Positions 16,085 to 22,617 of a DNA stretch of 22,617 nucleotides are shown here, in pieces. A model generated the notes under the pieces. It saw only the letters and a program-made list of their open reading frames with translations, was not told where the DNA came from and searched no databases. The translations under genes and the position numbers were made by a program. Position 1 is the first letter of the stretch; each line of letters starts with the position of its first letter. Source of the DNA: DATKWD01 sp035529695 (GTDB taxonomy: Bacteria; Actinomycetota; Acidimicrobiia; Acidimicrobiales; Salinilacustritrichaceae); contig DATKWD010000005.1 of assembly GCA_035529695.1 (NCBI GenBank), positions 1 to 22,617 of the forward strand, written 5' to 3'.

Positions 16085-16090
16085 TAGGGT
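16085..16090 (+). promoter_or_regulatory. -10 element with exact leaderless spacing for the zinc-ribbon methyltransferase
   Basis: TAGGGT occupies -12 to -7 relative to the GTG at 16097, the canonical position for an actinobacterial leaderless start. A weak -35-like GATGAC lies at 16064-16069. The rest of the 87-bp divergent gap (16010-16096) shows no clear promoter for the minus-strand propeller gene. Confidence 0.45.
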
Positions 16091-16096
16091 ACCGGG

Positions 16097-17035
16097 GTGA
16101 GCGAGACCGGACCCGTCGCACAGATCACCGAGTTGGCTCGTCGGCTCGTCCCGGAAGGCATCAAGGCGAAGATCCGCCCCCGCCTCGGACCGACGAACGA
16201 GGTGGTCGCCCCGCCGGCAGCGGCGACGAAGTGGGCCGCTTCGGTTGGATCGCCGTGGGACCCGTCACCGACCCCGGCCGGAGACGTGGTCTGCAACATC
16301 TGCCACTGGAGCGGTGCGAGCTTCGCGGGCGCGGCCCACTGCGAAGCTGCGAACTGCCCGCGATGTGGCTCGATCGCCCGCGACCGGTTCCTGTTCTTCT
16401 GCATGCAGCAGCGCATCGAACCGAGCCTCGGATGTACGACCCTCGAGACCAGCCCTCGCATGGGCGACGAGTACCGCTCGGCGATGGCGGGTTGGTTCGA
16501 CTACCTCTGCAGCGACTTCGACGAGAGCATGCACAAGGCCATGGTGCGCATCGACCTCCAGGACATCGATCTCGACGACGCGTCGATCGATCTCGTCCTC
16601 ACGCCACACGTCCTCGAGCACGTCCCCGACACGGGCCGGGCGCTTCGGGAGATCCACCGGGTGCTCCGGCCGGGCGGCACGATGCTGCTCCAGGTGCCGG
16701 TCCTCCAGGGCCGAACGGCGCCGCCGGCGACGCCGGAGTTCCACGGCGACGACACGCCGGTGTTCTGGCGGTTCGGCTACGACCTCGCAGCGGTCCTCGC
16801 CGAGCACGGCTTCGACGTGCACACCCTCGTCACCGAGGAGTGGGCAGAGCTCGTGGCTTCGGGGACCGATCGATGGGATGGTGACGTGTCGGGTGAGTTC
16901 GACGACGTGTCGATGTTCAGTGGAACCCGTGGGCACGAGTTCGAGATCGTGGCCGACCGCGAGCAGAGTCGACGTTTCGGATTCGAGCCCGCCTACATGT
17001 TCCTCACGTGGGAGTGCCGCAAGCCCAGCCCGTGA
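16097..17035 (+). CDS. Methyltransferase-like protein with N-terminal zinc ribbon
   Basis: The 312-residue protein starts at GTG 16097. Cys66, Cys69, Cys87 and Cys90 (CNIC then CPRCGS) form a probable zinc ribbon, followed by ARDRFLFFCMQQ. A class I methyltransferase-like region follows, with LDDASIDLVLTPHVLEHVPD, REIHRVLRPGGTMLLQVPV and a C-terminal FGYDLAAVLAEHGFDV. The SAM-binding motif I position reads LETSPRMGDEYRS and lacks the usual GxGxG loop, so methyl transfer is not assured. Proteins of this type often occur near glycan genes. It stands alone between two minus-strand propeller genes; its stop is 7 bases from the end of the convergent gene at 17043. Confidence 0.85.
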   Translation: MSETGPVAQITELARRLVPEGIKAKIRPRLGPTNEVVAPPAAATKWAASVGSPWDPSPTPAGDVVCNICHWSGASFAGAAHCEAANCPRCGSIARDRFLFFCMQQRIEPSLGCTTLETSPRMGDEYRSAMAGWFDYLCSDFDESMHKAMVRIDLQDIDLDDASIDLVLTPHVLEHVPDTGRALREIHRVLRPGGTMLLQVPVLQGRTAPPATPEFHGDDTPVFWRFGYDLAAVLAEHGFDVHTLVTEEWAELVASGTDRWDGDVSGEFDDVSMFSGTRGHEFEIVADREQSRRFGFEPAYMFLTWECRKPSP

Positions 17036-17042
17036 TCGTGGG

Positions 17043-17969
17043 TCAGTTCGACCACAGGGTGTCGCTGGTGCGCGTCTCGTCCCAGAACACGATGTCGCCC
17101 CGGTCGGTGCCGGCGAAATCGCCGGGCAACGGGGTGTAGAAGCCACTGATGTCGATCTCGACCGACGCCTCGAAGGTGCGGTCGGGACGGCCGTGCCAGC
17201 GCACGTCGGATCCGCTGCCGGGGCCGTAGAACACCACGTCGTCGCCACCGGAGTCCGACGCCAGATCGAGATCGACCACGAATGGCTCGTAGGTCCCGAA
17301 GATGTCGTTGCGGACACTGACGAAGGACTCGCTGGCCCCGAACCACGTGTAGTCCGAGGCCGCGCCCGCCCGGTACCAGATGATGTCGTCTCGTCGGTCG
17401 TCGTCGAAATCGCCCACCAGCGGTTCGTAGGTGCCCATCACGTTGACGGCCTGATTCGTGAACCCACCGCTTCGGCCGTACCAGAGGCTGTCGGCACCCG
17501 ATCCCGCCTTGTACCAGAAGACGTCGGTGGAATCGTCGCCGTTGAAGTCGCCGAGCAACGGCTGATAGGTACCCAGCACCGGCTGATAGCGGCCCGACAG
17601 CACCCGACCGGTCGACCACGACCAGACGTAGTCGGGGGCACCGCCGGGCGCGTACCAGAAGATCTCGTCAGCGTCGTTGCCGTCGAAGTCCCCGACGAAG
17701 GGCTGGTACGTGCCGATCACGTTCGTCGCCGTCGACATCGCCTTGTCGCCCGACCACCAGATGTAGTCGGCCGCCGCTCCGGGTGCGTACCAGAAGATGT
17801 CGTCGCGGCCGTCGCCGTCGAGATCGCCGACCATCGGCCGGTAGGTCCCGCTGACGGTCATGGTCCGCTTCGCGAACCCGGTGTCGCCGCTGCTCAACCA
17901 CTGATCATCGGTGGCGCCGCCCGCGGCGTACCAGAAGAGGTCGTCCCATCCGTCGCCGTTGAAGTCGCC
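17043..17969 (-). repeat. Seven-blade propeller repeat array
   Basis: Seven units are present: GDFNGDGWDDLFWYA, GDLDGDGRDDIFWYA, GDFDGNDADEIFWYA, GDFNGDDSTDVFWYK, GDFDDDRRDDIIWYR, a degenerate VDLDLASDSGGDDVVFYG and GDFAGTDRGDIVFWD. The unit length is 45-48 codons. GTYxPxV separates the units. Confidence 0.9.
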
Positions 17970-19193
17970 CTGCAACGGGATCGCGTCACCGCGGTCGGTC
18001 AGCGAGGTCCGGACGAAGTCTTCGGGCAGTGCAGCGCCACAGGCCTGCGAGCGGGCGAAGTCGCACAACCCGGCGTTGACGCCCCACTCGAGTCCGGAAC
18101 CGACGGGGTTGGACCTCGGCCGCGCATTGGTCCCGAGACGCCGGCGGGCGAAGATGTCCGCCGGGTAGCCGGTGTCGGCAGCCAGCCAGTGGCGCTCCTC
18201 GTAGCCGTTGCGTTCGAACGAGTAGAACGGCGCGGACACCGGCGTCGGTGACGACGTGCGCGACCCACCGTCGGGACTGAAGAGCCACCAGTTCGCGCCT
18301 TGCGCCCGCGCGGGGTCGATGTAGTGGCAGGTGAAGCTCGCGGACACGCCCTGGAGGCTGCACGTCGATGCGAGCATTCCTCCGGCGGCGTCGACGTCGT
18401 CGGTGAGGGTGAGGCTCGCGAACCCGGTCGAGACGAGATCCGAGTACGCCGCCTGGCACTCGTAGCACGGGTTGCCCCACGGCAGCCATGCCGCGTTGCG
18501 CTTGGACTGCTCGGTGCCCGTGCGGTTGCAGTAGCGCCGCGCCATCTCCTTGGCCACGTCGGCCGAGACGATTCGCACGTCGATGCGCTCGGCCGCCGTG
18601 AAGGGCATGCCGACGCCTGCGCTGTCGTACTGCCAGATCCCGATGCCCGGATGCCAGTAGGCCCGCGGGAACGCCGTGTACGGATCTCTGAACGCGTAAA
18701 GGCCGTAGTTCGTGTTCTGGTTCGTCTCCGGTGGTGGGTAGTAGCCCGACCATTCGTCGTAGCGGGACAGCGTCATCGGCGCGGGCTCCGAACTCGGGGT
18801 CACCGCGGCAGAGGACTCACGGAAGACCGGCCCGAGCACCATGGCGACGAGGTTCGAGTTCGACACCGAGCACGTGCGCGAAGTGGCGGCGACGGCATCC
18901 TCGATGGCGTGGAACGCGTCGGCGCCGAAGTACCTCTGGGTCACCGCGGCCGTGGTCGCGCCCGAGTCCTCGACGGGTCCGTCGACGGGCTCGCCCTCCC
19001 AGGTGCCGACCGGGATGCCATCGGTTGCGCCGGGCGGTGCCTCGCTGTTGGGCACCTCGTCGTTCGGCACCGCGTCGTCGGCCGCGGCGAGCGGCGCAAC
19101 GCTCGCCAACAGGGCGAGCGCGACGACGGTCACGGCCAACAGGCGCGGCCAGCGTCGATCAACAGGGCTGTGCATCAGATGTCCGTTCGTCAC
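17043..19193 (-). CDS. Secreted protein: possible lysozyme-like N-terminal domain plus seven propeller repeats
   Basis: From GTG 19193 the protein has 716 residues; GGAG four bases upstream supports this start, with ATG 19175 as alternative. RRWPRLLAVTVVALALLASVAPLAAA (13-38) is a signal peptide core, followed by an acidic/Pro linker to about residue 80. Residues about 85-255 resemble a lysozyme/transglycosylase-like fold: LVAMVLGPVFRESS with Glu126 as possible catalytic acid, NYGLYAFRDPYTAFPRAYW, then GIGIWQYDSAG (183-193). This assignment is tentative. Residues 255-400 are unassigned and, with the first part, hold eight cysteines, consistent with disulfides outside the cell. Seven blades run from residue 409 to the C-terminus. 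Its own promoter follows the upstream subtilase stop by a few bases. Confidence 0.85.
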   Translation of the reverse strand: MTNGHLMHSPVDRRWPRLLAVTVVALALLASVAPLAAADDAVPNDEVPNSEAPPGATDGIPVGTWEGEPVDGPVEDSGATTAAVTQRYFGADAFHAIEDAVAATSRTCSVSNSNLVAMVLGPVFRESSAAVTPSSEPAPMTLSRYDEWSGYYPPPETNQNTNYGLYAFRDPYTAFPRAYWHPGIGIWQYDSAGVGMPFTAAERIDVRIVSADVAKEMARRYCNRTGTEQSKRNAAWLPWGNPCYECQAAYSDLVSTGFASLTLTDDVDAAGGMLASTCSLQGVSASFTCHYIDPARAQGANWWLFSPDGGSRTSSPTPVSAPFYSFERNGYEERHWLAADTGYPADIFARRRLGTNARPRSNPVGSGLEWGVNAGLCDFARSQACGAALPEDFVRTSLTDRGDAIPLQGDFNGDGWDDLFWYAAGGATDDQWLSSGDTGFAKRTMTVSGTYRPMVGDLDGDGRDDIFWYAPGAAADYIWWSGDKAMSTATNVIGTYQPFVGDFDGNDADEIFWYAPGGAPDYVWSWSTGRVLSGRYQPVLGTYQPLLGDFNGDDSTDVFWYKAGSGADSLWYGRSGGFTNQAVNVMGTYEPLVGDFDDDRRDDIIWYRAGAASDYTWFGASESFVSVRNDIFGTYEPFVVDLDLASDSGGDDVVFYGPGSGSDVRWHGRPDRTFEASVEIDISGFYTPLPGDFAGTDRGDIVFWDETRTSDTLWSN

Positions 19194-19216
19194 GAGTCTC
19201 CGCCCGCGGCTCGAAC

Positions 19217-19245
19217 ACGATACTGCGCACTCAACGCGGTTACAA
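19217..19245 (-). promoter_or_regulatory. Promoter of the lysozyme-like propeller gene
   Basis: On the minus strand TTGTAA (19245-19240) and TATCGT (19222-19217) are separated by 17 bases, a good sigma-70-type arrangement. They sit between the subtilase stop (19248) and GTG 19193. The GGAG ribosome site is at 19201-19198. The gene can therefore be transcribed apart from the subtilase gene upstream. Confidence 0.5.
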
Positions 19246-19247
19246 CA

Positions 19248-20189
19248 CTACGCAACGGGGGCACCGATCGAGTACCAGACCGCCTCGGCAGCGGGGCCAG
19301 GGCGGTAGAAGAAGAGATCGGCGCCACCCGAGGCGTCGAAGGTGCCGGTGAGAACCTGTCCACCGTCACCGCCGCCGACCTCGACGCTCGAGCGACTGGT
19401 GCCCTCGAAGGTCCAGAAGTAGTCGGCTCCGTTCGACACCGAGTACCAGAGGATCTCGTCGCCTCCGATGCCGTCGGCTTCGACCACGGACGGCACATAG
19501 CTGCCGGTCACGGGCGTGTAGGTCGAATCGAACGGACCGCGCCCGTCACCGCGCCACACGTAGTCGGGCGCCGACCCGGCGCGATACCAGTAGATGTCGC
19601 TCGCTCCGTCGCCCCCGAAGTCACCGACGAACGGGTCGTACGTGCCGTTCACGTTGCGCTGGACCGAGGTGAACCCGTTGGGCCCTCCCCCGCCGTACCA
19701 GAGGTAATCAGACGACGATCCGGCCGCGTACCAGAAGATGTCGTCGGCCGAATCGCCGTCGAAGTCGCCGACCAACGGCTCGTAGGTGCCCCGGATCGAC
19801 AGCGGCGTGAGCGACACGCTGCGGTCACCGCCGAGCACGAGTGCATCCGAGGCCGGACCGGCGGCATAGAGAAAGACGTCTTCGGCATCGTCGCCGTCGA
19901 AGTCGCCGACGAGCGGCACCTGGTTGCCGGGCAGCGAGATGGTGGTCTTGTCGAACCGTCCGTCGGAGCGGCCGTACCAGAGGTGGTCGGTCAGGGTGCC
20001 GGGTCCGTGGAAGAACAGGTCGTCGCGGCCGTCGTCGTCGAAATCGAGCACCACCATCCGGTACGTGCCCTGGACCGGCTCGAAGCGCGAAGAGAACCGA
20101 GATCGGTCGGTGCTCGACCACACGTAGTCGGGCGAGCTTCCGGGGGCATACCAGAAGATGTCGTCGGTGCCGTTGCCGTCGAAGTCGCC
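19248..20189 (-). repeat. Seven-blade propeller repeat array of the subtilase
   Basis: Units begin GDFDGNGTDDIFWYA, LDFDDDGRDDLFFHG, GDFDGDDAEDVFLYA, GDFDGDSADDIFWYA, GDFGGDGASDIYWYR, VEADGIGGDEILWYS and GTFDASGGADLFFYR. The last two have largely lost the Ca-loop aspartates. The array fills the C-terminal 313 residues. Confidence 0.9.
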
Positions 20190-21611
20190 GACGAGGGGCT
20201 GATAGGTGCCGCCGACCGCTTCATCGCTCTGGGCGAACAGTCCGGCGACGAGCACGTCGGCCGGGTCGTCGAGGAACAGACGCGGGTAGGTGAGCCCGTT
20301 GCGGTCGTCGAAGATGGTCTGATCGTGGGCGGTGCTGAGGAAGAGCGCCTCGTCGTCGTTGATGCCGGGAAACCGATCGAGCCAGATGGCCAGGGCGCCG
20401 GCGACGTGCGGCGCGGCGAAGGAGGTCCCGCTGACACTCGAGTATCCGGTCGGAGCGAGGGGTGAGGTGATGTCGACACCGGGGGCGAGGATCGAGGTGA
20501 GGGCACTGGCGTTGCTGCTGCTTGCGACCGCCAGGGCGTCGGAATGCGAGCCCACCGAGATGACACCGGTGATGCATGCGGGCATCGACATCCCGTCGGC
20601 GAAGCTGCCGTTGCCCGAGGCCGCGACCACCGGAATGCCGCGACTGGTCAGCGCGCCGATGGCGGCGGTCAGTGGCGGGTTCTGGGTGTCACACGCGCCG
20701 GTGAACTTGGTGCCACCTTGGATCGACAGGTTCACCGCGGCGATGTCGAACTCGTCAGCTCGGTCAAGCGCGTGCTCGAGGCCCAGCGTGACATCGGAGA
20801 AGAACGCGCTCGCGCCGGCAGCCCCGAACACTCGGATCGCGAACACCGAGGCCGCAGGGGCCACGCCGTCGAAGCCGCCACCTGCGCCGGCAGCGATACC
20901 CGCGACGTGCGTGCCATGGGTGCAGAACAGACACGGCTCGGCGGTCCCGGGTCCGGTGGCCGATGGGTTCCCGCCGCACCCGGACGGCGACGTGAAGCAG
21001 GCCTCGGCCACGACCTTGCCGGCCAGGTTCGGGTGGCCGGAAGCCACGCCGTCGTCGATGACGGCGACCGTCGTGCCGGTGCCGGTGAAGCCTTCGGTCC
21101 AGCGGGCCGGAGCATTGACCAGCGGCACCGAGTCGTCGAGCGCACGCGTGGCGACCTGATCGACGATGACGTCGTTGATGCCCGGACGCGCGGCGAGGTC
21201 GTCGACGGCATCGGCTGCCACCTCGGCCACGACGTAGTCGGAGCTCTCGAACTCGTCGATCACCTCGATCTCGCCGGGGAAGGCCGCCTCGACCGAATCG
21301 GCCCGCGCCGCTCCTGTGGGCGCATCGAAGGAGACCATGACCCGCACGGTGCCGTCTTCAGCGACCTCGGCCTCGGGCTCGTTCTCCGGTTGCTCGACAC
21401 CGGGTTCGACACCTGGTTCGACACCTGTGTCGTCGGTCGCTTCGGGTGCCGGTTCGGCGGCGTCGACGATGCCCGGATCGTCGACCGGCGGCTCGGCCGC
21501 TGCGGGCTGGCTGGTGGTGGTCGATTCACCGTCGACGGGTTGGGCGGCGGCAGGCGGGATCGTGAGGATCAGCGCGCTGATCGCGATCACGACGCTCATT
21601 CGGCGAAACAA
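19248..21611 (-). CDS. Secreted S8 subtilisin-like serine protease with seven propeller repeats
   Basis: The 787-residue preproprotein starts at TTG 21611, favoured by AAGGAA six bases upstream; ATG 21599 is the alternative. A signal peptide (to about residue 23) is followed by an acidic Glu/Pro-rich linker (25-85) and a probable I9-type propeptide (86-158). The S8 domain has the catalytic triad Asp186 (VAVIDDGV), His232 (THGTHVAGIAAG) and Ser397 (SGTSFAAPHVAG), with oxyanion Asn334 (ASGNG). Six cysteines lie within the protease part. Seven propeller blades run from residue 475 to the end, with no sorting signal. It is expected to be an extracellular protease activated by propeptide removal; substrate unknown. 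It is divergent from the propeller-only gene at 21703. Confidence 0.95.
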   Translation of the reverse strand: MFRRMSVVIAISALILTIPPAAAQPVDGESTTTSQPAAAEPPVDDPGIVDAAEPAPEATDDTGVEPGVEPGVEQPENEPEAEVAEDGTVRVMVSFDAPTGAARADSVEAAFPGEIEVIDEFESSDYVVAEVAADAVDDLAARPGINDVIVDQVATRALDDSVPLVNAPARWTEGFTGTGTTVAVIDDGVASGHPNLAGKVVAEACFTSPSGCGGNPSATGPGTAEPCLFCTHGTHVAGIAAGAGGGFDGVAPAASVFAIRVFGAAGASAFFSDVTLGLEHALDRADEFDIAAVNLSIQGGTKFTGACDTQNPPLTAAIGALTSRGIPVVAASGNGSFADGMSMPACITGVISVGSHSDALAVASSSNASALTSILAPGVDITSPLAPTGYSSVSGTSFAAPHVAGALAIWLDRFPGINDDEALFLSTAHDQTIFDDRNGLTYPRLFLDDPADVLVAGLFAQSDEAVGGTYQPLVGDFDGNGTDDIFWYAPGSSPDYVWSSTDRSRFSSRFEPVQGTYRMVVLDFDDDGRDDLFFHGPGTLTDHLWYGRSDGRFDKTTISLPGNQVPLVGDFDGDDAEDVFLYAAGPASDALVLGGDRSVSLTPLSIRGTYEPLVGDFDGDSADDIFWYAAGSSSDYLWYGGGGPNGFTSVQRNVNGTYDPFVGDFGGDGASDIYWYRAGSAPDYVWRGDGRGPFDSTYTPVTGSYVPSVVEADGIGGDEILWYSVSNGADYFWTFEGTSRSSVEVGGGDGGQVLTGTFDASGGADLFFYRPGPAAEAVWYSIGAPVA
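21394..21429 (-). repeat. Three 12-bp tandem repeats in the protease linker
   Basis: The plus-strand unit TCGACACCTGGT occurs three times with minor changes, encoding a Val-Glu-Pro-Gly tetrapeptide run in the acidic linker between signal peptide and propeptide. The unit length is a multiple of three, so copy-number change would alter linker length without a frameshift. Confidence 0.7.
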
Positions 21612-21702
21612 CAGGCGTTCCTTCTCAGACAGTCCGGAGGGCCGAGACTACCGTCACCGAATCGAAACAATCGGTCACCGTGGCCGAGTACGGTGGGGCG
21701 AC
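21612..21702. promoter_or_regulatory. Divergent promoter region of the subtilase and propeller-only genes
   Basis: The 91-bp gap contains TACGGT (21689-21694) eight bases before ATG 21703 on the plus strand. On the minus strand TAGTCT (21650-21645) with a weak GATTGT 16 bases upstream precedes the AAGGAA ribosome site (21623-21618) and TTG 21611. Two direct copies of GTCACCG (21653 and 21674) lie 21 bp apart between the two start sites, a possible operator. Confidence 0.35.
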
Positions 21703-22617
21703 ATGCGCAGGCGCCTGCTGCTCGTCGTCGCACTGCTCCTCCCCCTGCTCACGGCCGGCCCGCAGGTGGACGCGTCGCCTGCAGACCAGGCTGCGAAGGC
21801 GACAGCGCCGACCGGTTCGACTGCGCTGACCTTGCGGAGCGGCGTCGGCGGGTCGGGCGACGACATCCTCTGGTACGCACCGGGCCCGGCACCCGACTAC
21901 CTGTGGTCGAGCAGAGGCGACGGGACGTACGCGAGCTCGCCACTGTCGATCAGGGGTGACTACGAACCACTCGCGGCCGACTTCGACGGCGACGGCGACA
22001 CCGACGTCTTCTGGTATCGCGCGGGTCCCGGTGCCGACTACCTGTGGCTGTCGAACGGTGCCGGCGCATTCACCAGCGTTCCGTTGTCGGTACGCGGCAC
22101 CTACCAACCGCTGCTGGTCGACCTCGACGGCGAATCCGGAACCGACATCTTCTGGTACGCCCCGGGAGCCTCGCCCGACCATCTCTGGCGCAGCGGCGGC
22201 GACGGCAGCTTCACCAGCACCCCGATGCAGGTCAGGGGCACCTACCGGCCGTTCGCGGGCGACTTCGACGGCGACGGGCGCGGCGACGTCTTCTGGTACC
22301 GGCCCGGTCCGCTCCCCGACTACGTGTGGCTCGGTCGAGGCGGCGGTCGAGTCGCCGAGCTGACCACTGCGGTCACCGGCGACTACCTGCCGACGCCCGG
22401 CGACTACGACGGCGACCTCGACACCGACGTGCTCTGGTACGCGCCCGGCGGACGCGACCATCTGTGGTCGGCCGACGGCGACGGGACGTTCAGCAGTTCG
22501 ACGCCGGCCATCCCCGCATCCTCGTCGACGACGGTCGCCCAGGACCACGACGCCGACGGCGACACCGATGTGCTCTTCACGCAGACCAGCACCGCCCCGG
22601 CCATGTTGTTGCGGAGC
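21703..22617 (+). CDS. Secreted propeller-repeat protein without N-terminal enzyme (3' end outside window)
   Basis: From ATG 21703 an open frame of 305 codons reaches the window edge. MRRRLLLVVALLLPLLTAGP is a compact signal peptide. After a short linker, blades start almost at once (DDILWYAPG near residue 53). Six units are visible: GSGDDILWYA, ADFDGDGDTDVFWYR, VDLDGESGTDIFWYA, GDFDGDGRGDVFWYR, GDYDGDLDTDVLWYA and QDHDADGDTDVLFTQ. The full units are 47 residues. It belongs to the same repeat family as the four other secreted proteins but has no N-terminal catalytic or binding domain. Any extra domain would have to be C-terminal, beyond the window. Confidence 0.88.
   Translation, partial: MRRRLLLVVALLLPLLTAGPQVDASPADQAAKATAPTGSTALTLRSGVGGSGDDILWYAPGPAPDYLWSSRGDGTYASSPLSIRGDYEPLAADFDGDGDTDVFWYRAGPGADYLWLSNGAGAFTSVPLSVRGTYQPLLVDLDGESGTDIFWYAPGASPDHLWRSGGDGSFTSTPMQVRGTYRPFAGDFDGDGRGDVFWYRPGPLPDYVWLGRGGGRVAELTTAVTGDYLPTPGDYDGDLDTDVLWYAPGGRDHLWSADGDGTFSSSTPAIPASSSTTVAQDHDADGDTDVLFTQTSTAPAMLLRS
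21841..22617 (+). repeat. Propeller repeat array (six units visible, continues past window)
   Basis: Tandem 47-codon units carry the DxDGDGxxD loop, FWYAPG/FWYRPG and DYLW motifs and GTYxPxx linkers, in frame with the coding region. The last visible unit has lost the aromatic FWY cluster (VLFTQ), as terminal blades also do in the other arrays. Confidence 0.88.

Noticed and set aside
18300..20465. A 721-codon plus-strand open frame across the subtilase and lysozyme-like propeller genes
   Set aside because: It is antisense to two well-supported genes with catalytic motifs and signal peptides, crosses their intergenic promoter, and has periodic VPEDV...VAVEVADE peptides that are only the complement of the blade repeats in high-GC codons.

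Overview
The window is high-GC, densely coded DNA with 4-nt ATGA/GTGA gene overlaps, GTG/TTG starts and several leaderless-looking promoters (TANNNT a few bases before the start codon). This points to an actinobacterium. The gene content (B12-dependent methylmalonyl-CoA mutase with MeaB, an ABC-type surface polysaccharide exporter, many secreted FG-GAP/VCBS-type proteins) would suit an Acidimicrobiia/Ilumatobacter-like organism, but that placement is inference. No tRNA, rRNA, CRISPR array, insertion sequence or phage gene was seen, and no gap between genes exceeds about 160 bases.

Layout. (1) 1-420, minus: 5' part of an ABC transporter ATPase, cut by the window edge. (2) 499-3592, plus: methylmalonyl-CoA mutase and its MeaB GTPase chaperone. 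(3) 3752-5317, plus: a secreted CAP-domain protein ending in seven propeller repeats. (4) 5298-9120, minus: a translationally coupled operon of GT2 glycosyltransferase, GT4 glycosyltransferase and a flippase-like membrane protein. (5) 9208-14384, plus, divergent from (4): a coupled five-gene operon with Wzm permease, Wzt ATPase carrying a C-terminal glycan-recognition domain, a small methyltransferase, a DPM1-like GT2 and a GT39/ArnT-like membrane glycosyltransferase. (6) 14327-16009, minus: secreted protein with an unrecognised beta-rich N-terminus and the same propeller. (7) 16097-17035, plus: zinc-ribbon methyltransferase. (8) 17043-21611, minus: two more propeller proteins, one with a possible lysozyme-like N-terminus and one with a subtilase. 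(9) 21703-22617, plus: a fifth propeller protein with no N-terminal enzyme, running off the window.

Regions 4, 5 and 7 look like one machine for making, modifying and exporting a surface polysaccharide through an ABC (Wzm/Wzt) exporter. Around and between these genes lie five secreted proteins that share one distinctive ~47-residue repeat (GDFDGDGxDDIFWYAPG, then DYxW, then GTYxPxV). Three carry exactly seven recognisable copies, as expected for a seven-bladed Ca-binding beta-propeller, but their N-terminal modules differ: CAP, unknown beta domain, lysozyme-like, subtilase, none. The main hypothesis from this window is that the propeller is a common targeting or glycan-binding module that holds different effector domains on the cell surface, possibly on the polysaccharide made by the neighbouring genes. 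The repeats and gene order are seen directly; the lectin role is inference. A second unusual feature is that the GT4 and the GT2 of region 4, which have different folds, both carry what looks like the same inserted beta-sandwich domain.
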